A stretch of 64,000 nt of DNA from Prauserella halophila (GCF_024171895.1 NZ_JAMTCQ010000009.1:595318-659317); one strand, 5' to 3'; positions 8,612-18,878 are shown, counted from the first letter of the stretch. The notes: a model not told the origin generated them from the sequence alone. A program made the numbers and translations.

Positions 8612-10006
8612 GTGACTGCGCAGCGTTCGCCCCACAATGCCTCCGGCCCCGCCACCACCGGCGCCTCGGGGTTCGACCCCGACGCTGCAGGATCCCCCGG
8701 TCAGGCCCGGACTTTCGTGCTCGACACCTCGGTCCTGCTGTCCGACCCGTGGGCGATGACGAGGTTCGCCGAACACCCGGTGGTCCTGCCGATCGTGGTG
8801 ATCAACGAACTCGAAGGTAAGCGGCACCACCCCGAGCTGGGCTGGTTCGCGCGGGAGGCCCTCCGGCTGCTCGACGACCTGCGACGCAGACACGGCAGGC
8901 TCGATGCCCCGGTGCCGATCGGTGAGTACGGCGGCACCCTGCACGTCGAGCTGAACCACTCGGACCCGGCCGTGTTGCCGCCCGGGTTCCGTACCGAGGC
9001 CAACGACCACCGCATCCTCGCGTGTTCGCTGAACCTGTCCAACGAGCTCGACGGTGCCGTCACGCTGATCACCAAGGACATCCCGTTGCGGGTCAAGGCC
9101 GGTTCGGTGGGCCTGGACGCCGACGAGTACCGCGCCGAGGAGGTCACACCGTCCGGTTGGACGGGCACCGCGGACCTCGACGTTCCGCAGGAAGCCATCG
9201 ACGAGATGTTCTCGAAGGGCTCGGCCGACCTCGCCGACTTCGGCCTGCCCGACGCGGCGGAGCTGCCCTGCCACACCGGCCTGCGCCTGTTGGCAGGCAC
9301 GTCCAGTGCGCTGGGCAGGGTGACGCAGGACAAGCAGGTCAAGCTCGTGCGTGGCGACCGGGAGGCGTTCGGGCTGCACGGCCGGTCCGCCGAACAGCGG
9401 ATCGCCCTCGACCTGCTGCTCGATCAGGACGTCGGCGTCGTGTCGCTCGGCGGCCGCGCCGGCACCGGCAAGTCGGCGCTTGCGCTGTGTGCGGGGCTCG
9501 AGGCGGTGCTGGAACGCGGGATGCACCGCAAGGTCGTCGTGTTCCGGCCCGTGTATGCGGTCGGCGGCCAGGATCTCGGGTATCTGCCGGGGTCCGAGAA
9601 CGAGAAGATGCAACCCTGGGCGCAGGCGGTGTTCGACACGCTCGGCGCACTCGTCAGCCAGGAGGTCGTGGACGAGGTGCTGGACCGCGGCATGCTCGAG
9701 GTGCTGCCGCTGACGCACATCCGCGGGCGGTCGCTGCACGACTCGTTCGTGATCGTCGACGAGGCGCAGTCGCTGGAGCGCAACGTGCTGCTCACGGTGC
9801 TCTCGCGGCTCGGGTCGGCGTCGCGGGTGGTGCTCACCCACGACGTCGCGCAGCGGGACAACCTGCGGGTCGGCAGGCACGACGGTGTCTCGGCGGTGAT
9901 CGAGAAGCTGAAGGGCAACCCATTGTTCGCGCACGTCACGATGACGCGCTCGGAGCGCTCACCCATCGCCGCACTGGTCACGGAGATGCTCGAGGACCAC
10001 GGCTGA
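8612..10006 (+). CDS. PhoH-family ATPase with N-terminal PIN domain (PhoH2)
   Basis: 464 residues. N-terminal PIN nuclease: [16 protein letters not shown] with Asp, then [10 protein letters not shown], and [14 protein letters not shown] for the acidic cluster. C-terminal PhoH ATPase: Walker [11 protein letters not shown], Walker [12 protein letters not shown], and the sensor [10 protein letters not shown]. Known for this fusion: sequence-selective RNA unwinding and cleavage (mycobacterial PhoH2, Rv1095). Start GTG 8612 is preceded by GAGGGAG; the frame is open to 8393 but that sequence is low-complexity and has no start signal. It converges with guaB1. Confidence 0.9.
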   Translation: MTAQRSPHNASGPATTGASGFDPDAAGSPGQARTFVLDTSVLLSDPWAMTRFAEHPVVLPIVVINELEGKRHHPELGWFAREALRLLDDLRRRHGRLDAPVPIGEYGGTLHVELNHSDPAVLPPGFRTEANDHRILACSLNLSNELDGAVTLITKDIPLRVKAGSVGLDADEYRAEEVTPSGWTGTADLDVPQEAIDEMFSKGSADLADFGLPDAAELPCHTGLRLLAGTSSALGRVTQDKQVKLVRGDREAFGLHGRSAEQRIALDLLLDQDVGVVSLGGRAGTGKSALALCAGLEAVLERGMHRKVVVFRPVYAVGGQDLGYLPGSENEKMQPWAQAVFDTLGALVSQEVVDEVLDRGMLEVLPLTHIRGRSLHDSFVIVDEAQSLERNVLLTVLSRLGSASRVVLTHDVAQRDNLRVGRHDGVSAVIEKLKGNPLFAHVTMTRSERSPIAALVTEMLEDHG

Positions 10007-10020
10007 GCCCACCGGTTCAC

Positions 10021-10142
10021 GCCCCCAAGGGCACCTTTGTGGCACTCAACGCCCCGAATCTTCCCTTCACGCCGGCAGCGCACCCCCGGGCCGCGAAGGG
10101 AAGTTTTGGGGCGCTCAACGCCCCGAAGGTGCCCTTGGGGGC
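10021..10142. repeat. Large imperfect palindrome between convergent genes
   Basis: Outer arms GCCCCCAAGGGCACCTT (10021-10037) and its exact complement at 10126-10142. Nested inner arms GCCCCGAATCTTCCCTTC and GAAGGGAAGTTTTGGGGC pair 15/18. Variants of GGGGCGCTCAACGCCCCGAA sit in between. The element fills almost the whole gap between phoH and guaB1, so it can act as a bidirectional terminator. Its modular repeats look like a dispersed intergenic family of Pseudonocardiaceae (inference). Confidence 0.75.
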
Positions 10143-10150
10143 ACTCAGGA

Positions 10151-12636
<2,486 letters not shown>

Positions 12637-12657
12637 GTCCGAATCCTGGCACACATC

Positions 12658-12676
12658 GCGGACCGATACTGTCCGC
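12658..12676. promoter_or_regulatory. Inverted repeat in WYL/DinB divergent promoter
   Basis: GCGGAC-N7-GTCCGC lies midway in the 61-bp divergent gap and is a plausible operator for the WYL protein. Arms are only 6 bp, so chance is possible. Confidence 0.35.
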
Positions 12677-12697
12677 ATTTCACGCGAGACTGGGTTC

Positions 12698-13300
12698 ATG
12701 ACCGAATCGACATTCAGAACCGAATCGACGGCTCCGCAGGCGGTCGGCGGGTGGAACGCGGTGCTGCGGGACCAGCTCACCTGGCACTGGGACAATCAGA
12801 TCCGGCCGCGCCTCGACGGGCTGACCGACGACGAGTACTTCCGGGAACCCGCTCCGGGCGCGTGGAACGTCCGGCCGCGGGGCACGAGTACGGCGCCCAT
12901 CCAGGGTGGCTCCGGTGCGATGACCATCGACTTCGCCGCTCCGCCGCCCGAGCCCGAACCGGTGACGACGATCGCCTGGCGCCTCGGGCACGTGATCGTG
13001 GGCGTGCTCGCGATGCGCAACGCTTCGCACTTCGGCCGCGCGGCGACGGACTACGTCTCGTTCGAGTACGCCGAGACGGCCGGCGAGGCGCTGGCACAGC
13101 TCGACGCCGAGTACGCGACGTGGATCGCCGGGGTCGAGGCGCTGGGCGAGGACGGTCTCGCGCAGCCGTGCGGTGCGGCCGAGGGGCCGTTCGCGGACAG
13201 TTCGATGGCCCGTCTCGTTCTTCACATCAACCGGGAACTCATCCACCACCTCGCCGAGGTCGCGCTCCTGCGCGATCTCTACACCCACACGGAGCGGTGA
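12698..13300 (+). CDS. DinB-superfamily protein
   Basis: 200 residues, four-helix-bundle DinB/MPI-like fold. Recognisable elements are LRDQLTWHWDNQIRPRLDGLTDDEYFREPAPGAWNVRP near the N-terminus, AWRLGHVIVGVLAMRNASHF in the middle, and HINRELIHHLAEVALLRDLY at the end. The His residues of the last two blocks are the expected metal ligands. Relatives are thiol-dependent transferases (mycothiol or bacillithiol), so a mycothiol S-transferase role is possible. Start ATG 12698. The VOC gene begins one base after the stop. Confidence 0.8.
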   Translation: MTESTFRTESTAPQAVGGWNAVLRDQLTWHWDNQIRPRLDGLTDDEYFREPAPGAWNVRPRGTSTAPIQGGSGAMTIDFAAPPPEPEPVTTIAWRLGHVIVGVLAMRNASHFGRAATDYVSFEYAETAGEALAQLDAEYATWIAGVEALGEDGLAQPCGAAEGPFADSSMARLVLHINRELIHHLAEVALLRDLYTHTER

Positions 13301-13301
13301 C

Positions 13302-13739
13302 ATGGCACGAGAGCTGCAGCTCACAATCGACGCGGCCGACCCGGCAACCCTCGGCACGTTCTGGGCGGACGTGCTCGGCTACCGGCAGATGGACCCGCCC
13401 GGCGGGCACGCGACGTGGAACGAGGCGCTCGCCGCGATGGGCGTGCCGGAGGAGAGGTGGAACGACGCGAACGCGATCGTCGACCCGGACGGCGACGGCC
13501 CGCGGATCTTTCTGCAACGAGTGTCGGACGAGAAGGCGGGCAAGAACCGTCTGCACATCGACGTACGCGGCGCGCCGGGGCTCGAAGGGGAGTCGCGGAT
13601 GGTGGCGCTCGAGGAGGAGGCGCGGCGGCTGGTCGCGCTCGGCGCGAAGCGACTCGAACGGTTCGAGCCGGCCCCGCCGCTCGGTGCCGGATGGATCGTG
13701 ATGGCCGATCCCGAAGGTAACGAGTTCTGTTTGGACTGA
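13302..13739 (+). CDS. VOC / glyoxalase-like protein
   Basis: 145 residues, one glyoxalase-like double beta-alpha-beta-beta-beta unit: LQLTIDAADPATLGTFWADVLGY at the start and WIVMADPEGNEFCLD at the end. Related proteins bind small hydrophobic ligands or act as lyases; no function can be given. It is co-transcribed with the DinB gene (TGA-C-ATG spacing). Its last 211 bp plus 7 bp after the stop are repeated at 17879-18096 on the other side of a 4.1-kb island, so this gene end looks like the site where foreign DNA joined. Confidence 0.82.
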   Translation: MARELQLTIDAADPATLGTFWADVLGYRQMDPPGGHATWNEALAAMGVPEERWNDANAIVDPDGDGPRIFLQRVSDEKAGKNRLHIDVRGAPGLEGESRMVALEEEARRLVALGAKRLERFEPAPPLGAGWIVMADPEGNEFCLD

Positions 13740-13746
13740 CGGGGCG
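13529..13746 (+). repeat. 218-bp direct repeat, left copy (VOC gene 3' end)
   Basis: Identical to 17879-18096 except one base (T at 13603, C at 17953; Val to Ala). The repeat starts inside the VOC gene and ends 7 bp after its stop. It is the left boundary of the toxin island; sequence on both outer sides differs. Confidence 0.95.
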
Positions 13747-13833
13747 TGGCTTCGACTGACGGAGTGCGGCACCCGGCAGATATACAGCTTGGCTGCGGTT
13801 CCCTTCGATGCTGGTCGGGCGTTGTGGGTGCGT

Positions 13834-14220
13834 CTAATCGACGCTGCGCTCGATTTCGTCCACGTACAGGGCCCATGTCACGGACTCGGGCCGCTGGCCA
13901 GATCTCGCGAACACAACGGCCGCTTCGATGGCGTTCTCCAGCGCGATCTCGGTATAGGCGGGCATGAGGATCTGCTGGTGTCCGTACGACACTGGCTCGG
14001 GGTTGGTGCCACCGGTCGCTACGGCGTCATCATCGCTGTAGGTCATCCAGTAGAGCACTGCTCGGTTGCCCCGCACGCCCACGATCAGTTCGGCGTCACC
14101 GGACTTAAGGGTCATTGTGGGCGGCACATCGCGGGTCACTTGGGCCTGTTCTCGCAGTACAGCGGATATATCGGCGACGGACTGAACCTCGGTGTTGTCG
14201 TCGAGGAGCAGGGTGGTCAT
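13834..14220 (-). CDS. Imm1-family immunity protein for the adjacent deaminase toxin
   Basis: 128 residues with the layout of Imm1 proteins. A polar N-terminus leads to TLKSGDAELIVGVRGNRAVLYWMTYSDDD, then SYGHQQILMPAYTEIALENAIEAAVVFARSGQRPESVTWALY, where an acidic/aromatic strand is followed by a helix and the closing RPESVTW. Imm1 proteins neutralise deaminase-type polymorphic toxins by direct binding. The ATG overlaps the toxin TGA (ATGA), giving coupled translation and the usual toxin-then-immunity order. Identification as Imm1 is by pattern memory and is well supported by the neighbour. Confidence 0.82.
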   Translation of the reverse strand: MTTLLLDDNTEVQSVADISAVLREQAQVTRDVPPTMTLKSGDAELIVGVRGNRAVLYWMTYSDDDAVATGGTNPEPVSYGHQQILMPAYTEIALENAIEAAVVFARSGQRPESVTWALYVDEIERSVD

Positions 14221-14957
14221 CGCTGGGCACTCCCTCGGTAGGTGAATCGGAACGGTCGGCCCTGCTGGTCGGTACCGTGCACGGTCAGTGTGCAATCGCG
14301 CGGCAGGAACCGCGCGAGCACCTGGTGGCATCCGGTGAATCGCGCCCGGTAACCGCATGGCACGTTGTTCATGACAACTTCGGCGTTTCGGACACCGCTA
14401 TGGATCATCATCGCGGCTGCCCGCATCTCCACGTGGTACGGAACGTATCGCGGCGCATCGATATCGAGCTCAGTGAGTCGTGTCCGAGCCTCTCGTCCCC
14501 ACGCATCGGGTCGATTGGACTCGAAGGTGCCGGGTATCTCTGTGCCGCCGATCTTGATGCGGGCAACGGTGTGTTGCTGGTTGTCACCGACACGGCGGGG
14601 CAGGTCGGCAACCGCCCACGCTGCATCGGACGAGTACTCCGAGCCTTCGTGCCGGATCCCGGGCGCTGGATCCGGCGCAGACGCTGTTACCGGCGTCGTG
14701 CTCGGTTGCGCCGATTCGCCGCCGACATGACGTCCGGCGACCTGCTGGAGGACCTGTTGCAGGTGCCCCAACCCGTCCGCGGCCGCTTCGGCCTCGGCCA
14801 GGGCCCGACGTATCAGGTCAAGTAGTTCCAGGTCGGGGAGGATATCGGCGACTGCGTGGCCGACTGTCTCCAACTGTCCTGCGACCTCGAGTGTCTGGCC
14901 GATCGGCACGACCTCCGCGAGCTGACGTAGCCGTTCGGCGTCGTCGTGCAGGCTCAT
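14217..14957 (-). CDS. DddA-like (SCP1.201-type) DNA cytosine deaminase toxin
   Basis: 246 residues. The C-terminal half is a zinc deaminase: YVPYHVEMRAAAMMIHSGVR gives His175 and catalytic Glu177, and VVMNNVPCGYRARFTGC gives Cys201 and Cys210 as the other ligands. It is followed by the family strand LPRDCTLTVHG. The HVE-Met and NNVPC wording matches DddA-like double-stranded-DNA deaminases, which convert cytosine to uracil and act as interbacterial toxins. Residues 1-78 form an amphipathic helical domain and 79-105 a Pro/Ser/Thr linker. There is no WXG, RHS or PAAR carrier, so export probably relies on the helical domain and the small upstream partner. The flanking genes overlap it by 4 bp. 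Confidence 0.87.
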   Translation of the reverse strand: MSLHDDAERLRQLAEVVPIGQTLEVAGQLETVGHAVADILPDLELLDLIRRALAEAEAAADGLGHLQQVLQQVAGRHVGGESAQPSTTPVTASAPDPAPGIRHEGSEYSSDAAWAVADLPRRVGDNQQHTVARIKIGGTEIPGTFESNRPDAWGREARTRLTELDIDAPRYVPYHVEMRAAAMMIHSGVRNAEVVMNNVPCGYRARFTGCHQVLARFLPRDCTLTVHGTDQQGRPFRFTYRGSAQR

Positions 14958-15208
14958 CCTTGCTGATGGTGATTTGCTTTCTCCACGACGACCTGTTTGA
15001 CCTGTTCCAGCATGGCGCTGACATTGGTGAGCTGTTCGACTGCCTGGCCGATCGCGCCGTGAATCTCCTGAGCACTGCTCGTGTCACCGAGAACAGCGGC
15101 GACCTGCTGACGCAGCCCTTCCAGCTCGCCGACGATGGCTTGTGCCTGGCCGTCCGGTACCTGGTCGGCGAGTGCCGCGAGTTGCTGCGCTTGTTCCTGG
15201 ATGTTCAT
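14954..15208 (-). CDS. Small helical partner of the deaminase toxin
   Basis: 84 residues, almost entirely predicted helix with heptad-like Leu/Val/Ala spacing (QAQQLAALADQVPDGQAQAI, then VEQLTNVSAMLEQVKQVVV). No cysteines, no signal peptide. Its pattern parallels the first 78 residues of the toxin (both start with a short helix ending VP-x-G-Q and continue with a Gly-Leu/Val-rich helix), so the two may pair as a helical hairpin complex for type VII-like secretion or chaperoning (inference). ATGA overlaps on both sides place it in one operon with the toxin. Confidence 0.72.
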   Translation of the reverse strand: MNIQEQAQQLAALADQVPDGQAQAIVGELEGLRQQVAAVLGDTSSAQEIHGAIGQAVEQLTNVSAMLEQVKQVVVEKANHHQQG

Positions 15209-15477
15209 ACGTACCTCCGGGGATCGGGCGTGTATTCAGTCGTTTGCCGGTGTGGGAAGCACTTGCGGCATGGTGTGCACCAGCCGTAATCGGCACCGCT
15301 GCGCGGTCGAACGGCCACAGCTCCGCAACCCGCGAGGACCAGAGTTCGAGCGAGCCGTTCCGAGTTGGCCACTTCGACCCGGTGCAGAGTGGCGCGGGAG
15401 AAGTAGCCCGGCCAGGCATCACCGGGCCACTCCTCACGAGTCCACTGCGGCTCGGGCATCAGCAGACGGGCAGCCAT
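15205..15477 (-). CDS. Small cysteine-containing protein of the toxin operon
   Basis: 90 residues; the stop overlaps the next start by 4 bp (ATGA). The first half contains two Trp-rich stretches (PQWTREEWPGDAWPGYF), the second ends in GWCTPCRKCFPHRQTTEY, a CxxCxxC cluster that may bind zinc. I do not recognise the family. Start ATG 15477 is chosen; Met at 15459 is an alternative. Small proteins of this type often accompany XRE/zinc-ribbon regulators in actinomycetes (inference). Confidence 0.6.
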   Translation of the reverse strand: MAARLLMPEPQWTREEWPGDAWPGYFSRATLHRVEVANSERLARTLVLAGCGAVAVRPRSGADYGWCTPCRKCFPHRQTTEYTPDPRRYV

Positions 15478-15553
15478 AGCGCACTCGCGGCGATATGGGT
15501 CGCTTCGGTCTCGACGTCAGGTCTCATCGGCTGGTTCTGGCGTGTTGTAGGCC

Positions 15554-15859
15554 CTAACCTGCCCGGAACAGGCGTCGTAGAAGCGATGGCTTGCGATGTA
15601 CATGGCGTCCGGGGTCGAGCCGGGTAGCCAGGTCCGGGAAAGTCTCGCGTGCGGCCAAGTAGCGCTCACAGCGATGGCAGTGCGGACCCGGCGGACTCAT
15701 GCACGAGGCGATCGATACCGCGTGGCCGCACACGGCCTCCGGTAGCCCGCCACCGGCGCGGGTGCGGCTGAACTCCTCGTCGGTCACGGCATGCTCGTGC
15801 TCGTCATCGATGGCGAGGAACCATCCGGTGTAGAGCCGGCGAGTAGGGATCGTGGTCAT
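15554..15859 (-). CDS. Small zinc-ribbon-like protein, first gene of toxin operon
   Basis: 101 residues. AVCGHAVSIASCMSPPGPHCHRCERYLAA provides four or more Cys/His in zinc-ribbon-like spacing. The N-terminus MTTIPTRRLYTGWFLAIDDEHEHAVTDEEF looks like a strand pair. No known family recognised. ATG 15859 is preceded by GAGGTGAAT. It is the first gene of the leftward run that ends in toxin and immunity genes; a 76-bp gap separates it from the next gene. It is divergent from the XRE regulator. Confidence 0.65.
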   Translation of the reverse strand: MTTIPTRRLYTGWFLAIDDEHEHAVTDEEFSRTRAGGGLPEAVCGHAVSIASCMSPPGPHCHRCERYLAARETFPDLATRLDPGRHVHRKPSLLRRLFRAG

Positions 15860-16431
15860 AATTCACCTCGTAAGACAGGCGGAATCCTCAGTACGCGTCA
15901 TGCGCTCGCCATTGAACGCACGTCGGTCGCGTTCGGGTTGGCAGCCACTCAAGAAGGACCGCGCGCATTTCCGGCGGGAACCGCCGTCATGCGAGGGAAA
16001 ACGGCGACAGTGGTGCCGTTAAGATCAGGTCCATCCCGGGAAGTCCCGTTTCGGGCTGTAGGTGTCCGCGATGAGCCGGATATAGTCCGTCATCCCGTGT
16101 GCGGCTCGTGCGACACCTGTGGTCAGTGAGGCGGTGACGATCATGCCGGTCGCGCCGATACTCGGGGTTGCGTCATAGGAGGTTGTCTGCCCTTGCGGTT
16201 GGTCTCGGGGTCTGTGGAAACCGTGCAAGTGGAGGCCACGGGGCTCTATATCGACCTGGGCATGCGTCAAGTCGACCCCGGAATATCGCCTGGTCCGAGC
16301 GTGCCGGATGGCCATGCGTGCTCGACGTGCGCGGCTTGAATTCGCACTTGTCGCCGTCACCCGCTGGTGACCGTCCGAGGCTCTATGTACGCTGATCAGA
16401 CGCGAGACGGACCACTCTCCAGGGGGTGTTG
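15860..16431. other. 572-bp divergent regulatory region of the toxin island
   Basis: Lies between the leftward toxin operon and the rightward XRE regulator and must contain both promoters. The only coding candidate I see is the 48-codon frame at 16193-16339. A minus-strand frame (16025-16360) overlaps it and looks like a shadow. GC is a little lower than in the core genes. Confidence 0.5.
16193..16339 (+). CDS. Possible 48-residue peptide ending CSTCAA
   Basis: TTG start 16193 with AGGAGG 9 nt upstream (16178-16183) and a stop at 16337-16339. The peptide has an acidic middle, VEATGLYIDLGMRQVDPG, and ends PDGHACSTCAA. Third codon positions are GC-rich as in real genes. The Y-x-D-L core followed by a Cys-Ser-Thr-Cys tail faintly recalls FxLD-type RiPP precursors, but no modification enzyme is near. 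It could also be a leader peptide for the regulator 93 bp downstream, or chance. Confidence 0.35.
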   Translation: MRLVSGSVETVQVEATGLYIDLGMRQVDPGISPGPSVPDGHACSTCAA

Positions 16432-17865
16432 ATGGGCGCGGCTGGTGGCGCGGCGCACGGGCGCCGGTGCCAAGGATGTGGGACGGTACTTGCCGCCGAC
16501 AACACCGCTCGCCTGTGCGGTCGGTGCCACAGGGAGCAGCGTGACCAGCTACGAACCCCTCCAGCTCAGCTGCGAAACGAATTTTTCGATACCGATGAGT
16601 TTCGCGCGGCGTTTGAAAGTCAACATATCGGTAAGGTGTTGAAGGCTTACCGGAACCATCCCCGACACGTGAAGTTGTTCGGAAAGGCTCTCAATCAGGA
16701 ATTGCTTGGGCGGTGGCTCGGCCTCACTCAGGCGCAGGTGAGTAAGCTGGAGAACGGCAGTCCGGAGCAAAATCTAGAAATTTTGCGAAACTACGCCCGA
16801 ATTCTCCACCTGCCGCAGCAGTTGCTATGGTTCGACTTTCCGGGGCAGAGTCGACTGGTGCCGAGGCATGCTGGCCTGGCTGCGCCGGATGACAGCGATA
16901 ACTTACTTGTCGTCAACACGGGGATGGACACGCTGGAACTTCTTCAGCGGGTTCGGCAGTCGGACATAAATACGTCTACAATCGACGCGCTCAATATCAC
17001 CGTCGAACAGCTGTGTTGCGATTATCCGCACGCCGACGCAGGTGATCTGGCGAAGACGGCAAAGGGTTGGCTTGACAAAATGACCGAACTGCTCGCGAAT
17101 CGAATTACTCTTTCGCAGCATCGGGACGTTTTGAACAATGCCGGCATGTTGGCGCTACTTGTAGGCTGCCTCGAGTATGACCTGGGTGATGTGCGTGCAG
17201 CGGACGCCACCCGACGTATGGCAATGGAAATGGGTAAGGAATCAGGTGACCCGGCTATAGTCGGGTGGGCTCACGAAATGCTCGCGTGGTTCAACTTGAC
17301 CAGTGGGAGATATCGTGCGGTCATCCCTGCGGCAGAGGCGGGCACGTTAGCTGCCCCTTCGGAGTCGGTTGCCGTGCAGCTCTACGGTCAGCAGGCGAAA
17401 GCTTACGCACGCATGGGCATGGCCGAAGAGGTGCATACGGCGCTTGAGAAAGGAAGTTCACTTCTCGGTAGGATTCCATACCCAGAAAGGCCGGAAAACC
17501 ATTTCGTGGTGGACCCGGACAAATGGGACTTCTATGCGATGGACACTTACCGCATCGTTGGTGAGGACCAGCTTGCGCAACGCAACGCAGAGGAAGTCGT
17601 GCGCCGTAGTGTCAGTTCCGAGGGTGAGTTGGTGTCGCCGATGCGCTACGCCGAAGCGCAATTGACTCTCGCAGTGATCGCTGCGAGGCGGGGCGACGTA
17701 GAGGAGGCCAATGCGCTGGGGATACGGGCACTCCAGCACGGTCGCAAGAGCCGGCCGTCGCTCCTGATGGTTGCGGGCGAGGTGTCCGCTGAGCTGGACA
17801 CGTATGGCGCGACTGCGGGAGCGGACTTCCGCGAGGTGCTGAACGAGATCCGGCGCGACTCGTAG
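16432..17865 (+). CDS. Zinc-ribbon + XRE HTH + TPR-like regulator
   Basis: 477 residues. The N-terminus has a zinc ribbon, CQGCG-x13-CGRC (about 13-33). An XRE helix-turn-helix follows (LNQELLGRWLGLTQAQVSKLENGSPEQNLEILRNYARIL, about 87-125). The rest is helical repeats of TPR type (TLELLQRVRQSD to RRGDVEEANALGIRALQHGRK). ATG 16432 is taken because AGGGGG lies 6 nt before it; GTG 16426 and TTG 16429 are in frame. Codons are less GC-biased than in the core genes (e.g. GATAACTTACTT), consistent with transfer. Likely controls the divergent toxin operon (inference). Confidence 0.82.
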   Translation: MGAAGGAAHGRRCQGCGTVLAADNTARLCGRCHREQRDQLRTPPAQLRNEFFDTDEFRAAFESQHIGKVLKAYRNHPRHVKLFGKALNQELLGRWLGLTQAQVSKLENGSPEQNLEILRNYARILHLPQQLLWFDFPGQSRLVPRHAGLAAPDDSDNLLVVNTGMDTLELLQRVRQSDINTSTIDALNITVEQLCCDYPHADAGDLAKTAKGWLDKMTELLANRITLSQHRDVLNNAGMLALLVGCLEYDLGDVRAADATRRMAMEMGKESGDPAIVGWAHEMLAWFNLTSGRYRAVIPAAEAGTLAAPSESVAVQLYGQQAKAYARMGMAEEVHTALEKGSSLLGRIPYPERPENHFVVDPDKWDFYAMDTYRIVGEDQLAQRNAEEVVRRSVSSEGELVSPMRYAEAQLTLAVIAARRGDVEEANALGIRALQHGRKSRPSLLMVAGEVSAELDTYGATAGADFREVLNEIRRDS

Positions 17866-17878
17866 GAGGGCTATTCCT

Positions 17879-18096
17879 CGAGAAGGCGGGCAAGAACCGT
17901 CTGCACATCGACGTACGCGGCGCGCCGGGGCTCGAAGGGGAGTCGCGGATGGCGGCGCTCGAGGAGGAGGCGCGGCGGCTGGTCGCGCTCGGCGCGAAGC
18001 GACTCGAACGGTTCGAGCCGGCCCCGCCGCTCGGTGCCGGATGGATCGTGATGGCCGATCCCGAAGGTAACGAGTTCTGTTTGGACTGACGGGGCG
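17879..18096 (+). pseudogene. Duplicate VOC gene 3' end (right copy of direct repeat)
   Basis: The last 70 codons of the VOC gene at 13302 plus 7 bp after the stop, with one base change. It has no start or 5' part and begins 13 bp after the XRE stop. It marks the right edge of the 13747-17878 island. The following 220 bp (18097-18320) contain no gene; a short tandem CCACTGTGGCTGT occurs at about 18151-18175. Confidence 0.9.
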
Positions 18097-18320
18097 GCGG
18101 CCGATGGCGCGGTGCGGATGAGCGCAGGTGCAGGCCCGGTGGACGGTTTTCCACTGTGGCTGTCCACTGTGGCTGATCACCATCCGCTCGATCGTCGACT
18201 GCTGCGCCGACCGCTCGGTCGTCGGCTGCTCTGCCGTGACCGCGCGGCGTGCCGGGTCGATTGTGCTGCGCCAACGGGTCCGTCCGGCGGGAAGGTTCGG
18301 TCGGCGACGCCGCAATCAGC

Positions 18321-18857
18321 TCACTCGGTGATCGGGTCCGCCGCGGGGTCGATCGGGGTCAGCATGTGGTGGGGGCGTTCCAGGGCGCGGGCGACCCGAT
18401 CGCTGCGGCGCATCGCGTTTGCGCCGGGGCCGGGGCGGACGACGAGGTCCTCGGGGCCGGGAATCCGGCCGCACGTGCGGCATTGCCCGGCGTCGTCGAT
18501 GTCGGTGTCGCACGCCGCGTGGCTGAAGAGTCGGGCTGGGTGCGAACCAGTCGTGTGCTGCTCGCCCCACTTGGACAGGGCGAAGATCGTGGGCCACAGC
18601 GCCCGGCCTGCCGTGGTGAGCAGGTACTCCGGATGTCCGCCCGAGCCCTCCCGCGTAAGTACGCCGTTGGCGACCAGGGTGTCGAGCCGGTCGGTGAGTA
18701 CGGCGCGGGAGATGTCGAGGTGTTCGCGCAGGTCCGTGAAGCGGCGTACGCCGTAGAAGCAGTCGCGCAGGATCAGCAGGGTCCAGCGTTCACCGACCAC
18801 TTCCAATGCGCGGGCGAGGTAGCAGCCCTGCTGGTCGTATCCGGTTCCCAGTGCCAC
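18321..18857 (-). CDS. HxlR-family regulator with C-terminal CxxC extension
   Basis: 178 residues. MALGTGYDQQGCYLARALEVVGERWTLLILRDCFYGVRRF is the HxlR N-terminus with its sensor-type Cys12. A winged helix follows (RFTDLREHLDISRAVLTDRLDTLVANGVLTR). A C-terminal extension includes CDTDIDDAGQCRTCG, perhaps a metal or redox site. GTG 18857 is chosen from family N-termini; GTG 18890 is also in frame. Divergent from an MFS transporter with matching palindromes between them, so it is very likely its repressor. Confidence 0.85.
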   Translation of the reverse strand: MALGTGYDQQGCYLARALEVVGERWTLLILRDCFYGVRRFTDLREHLDISRAVLTDRLDTLVANGVLTREGSGGHPEYLLTTAGRALWPTIFALSKWGEQHTTGSHPARLFSHAACDTDIDDAGQCRTCGRIPGPEDLVVRPGPGANAMRRSDRVARALERPHHMLTPIDPAADPITE

Positions 18858-18878
18858 ATCTCCATCGTACCGGCGGGG

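Noticed and set aside
16025..16360. Minus-strand frame of 111 codons in the toxin island control region
   Set aside because: No family, biased composition, and it overlaps a better small frame; the end (DTYSPKRDFPGWT) is only weakly protein-like.
13747..17878. Insertion sequence or prophage as the source of the toxin island
   Set aside because: No transposase, integrase or terminal inverted repeats are present; only direct repeats of a host gene end.
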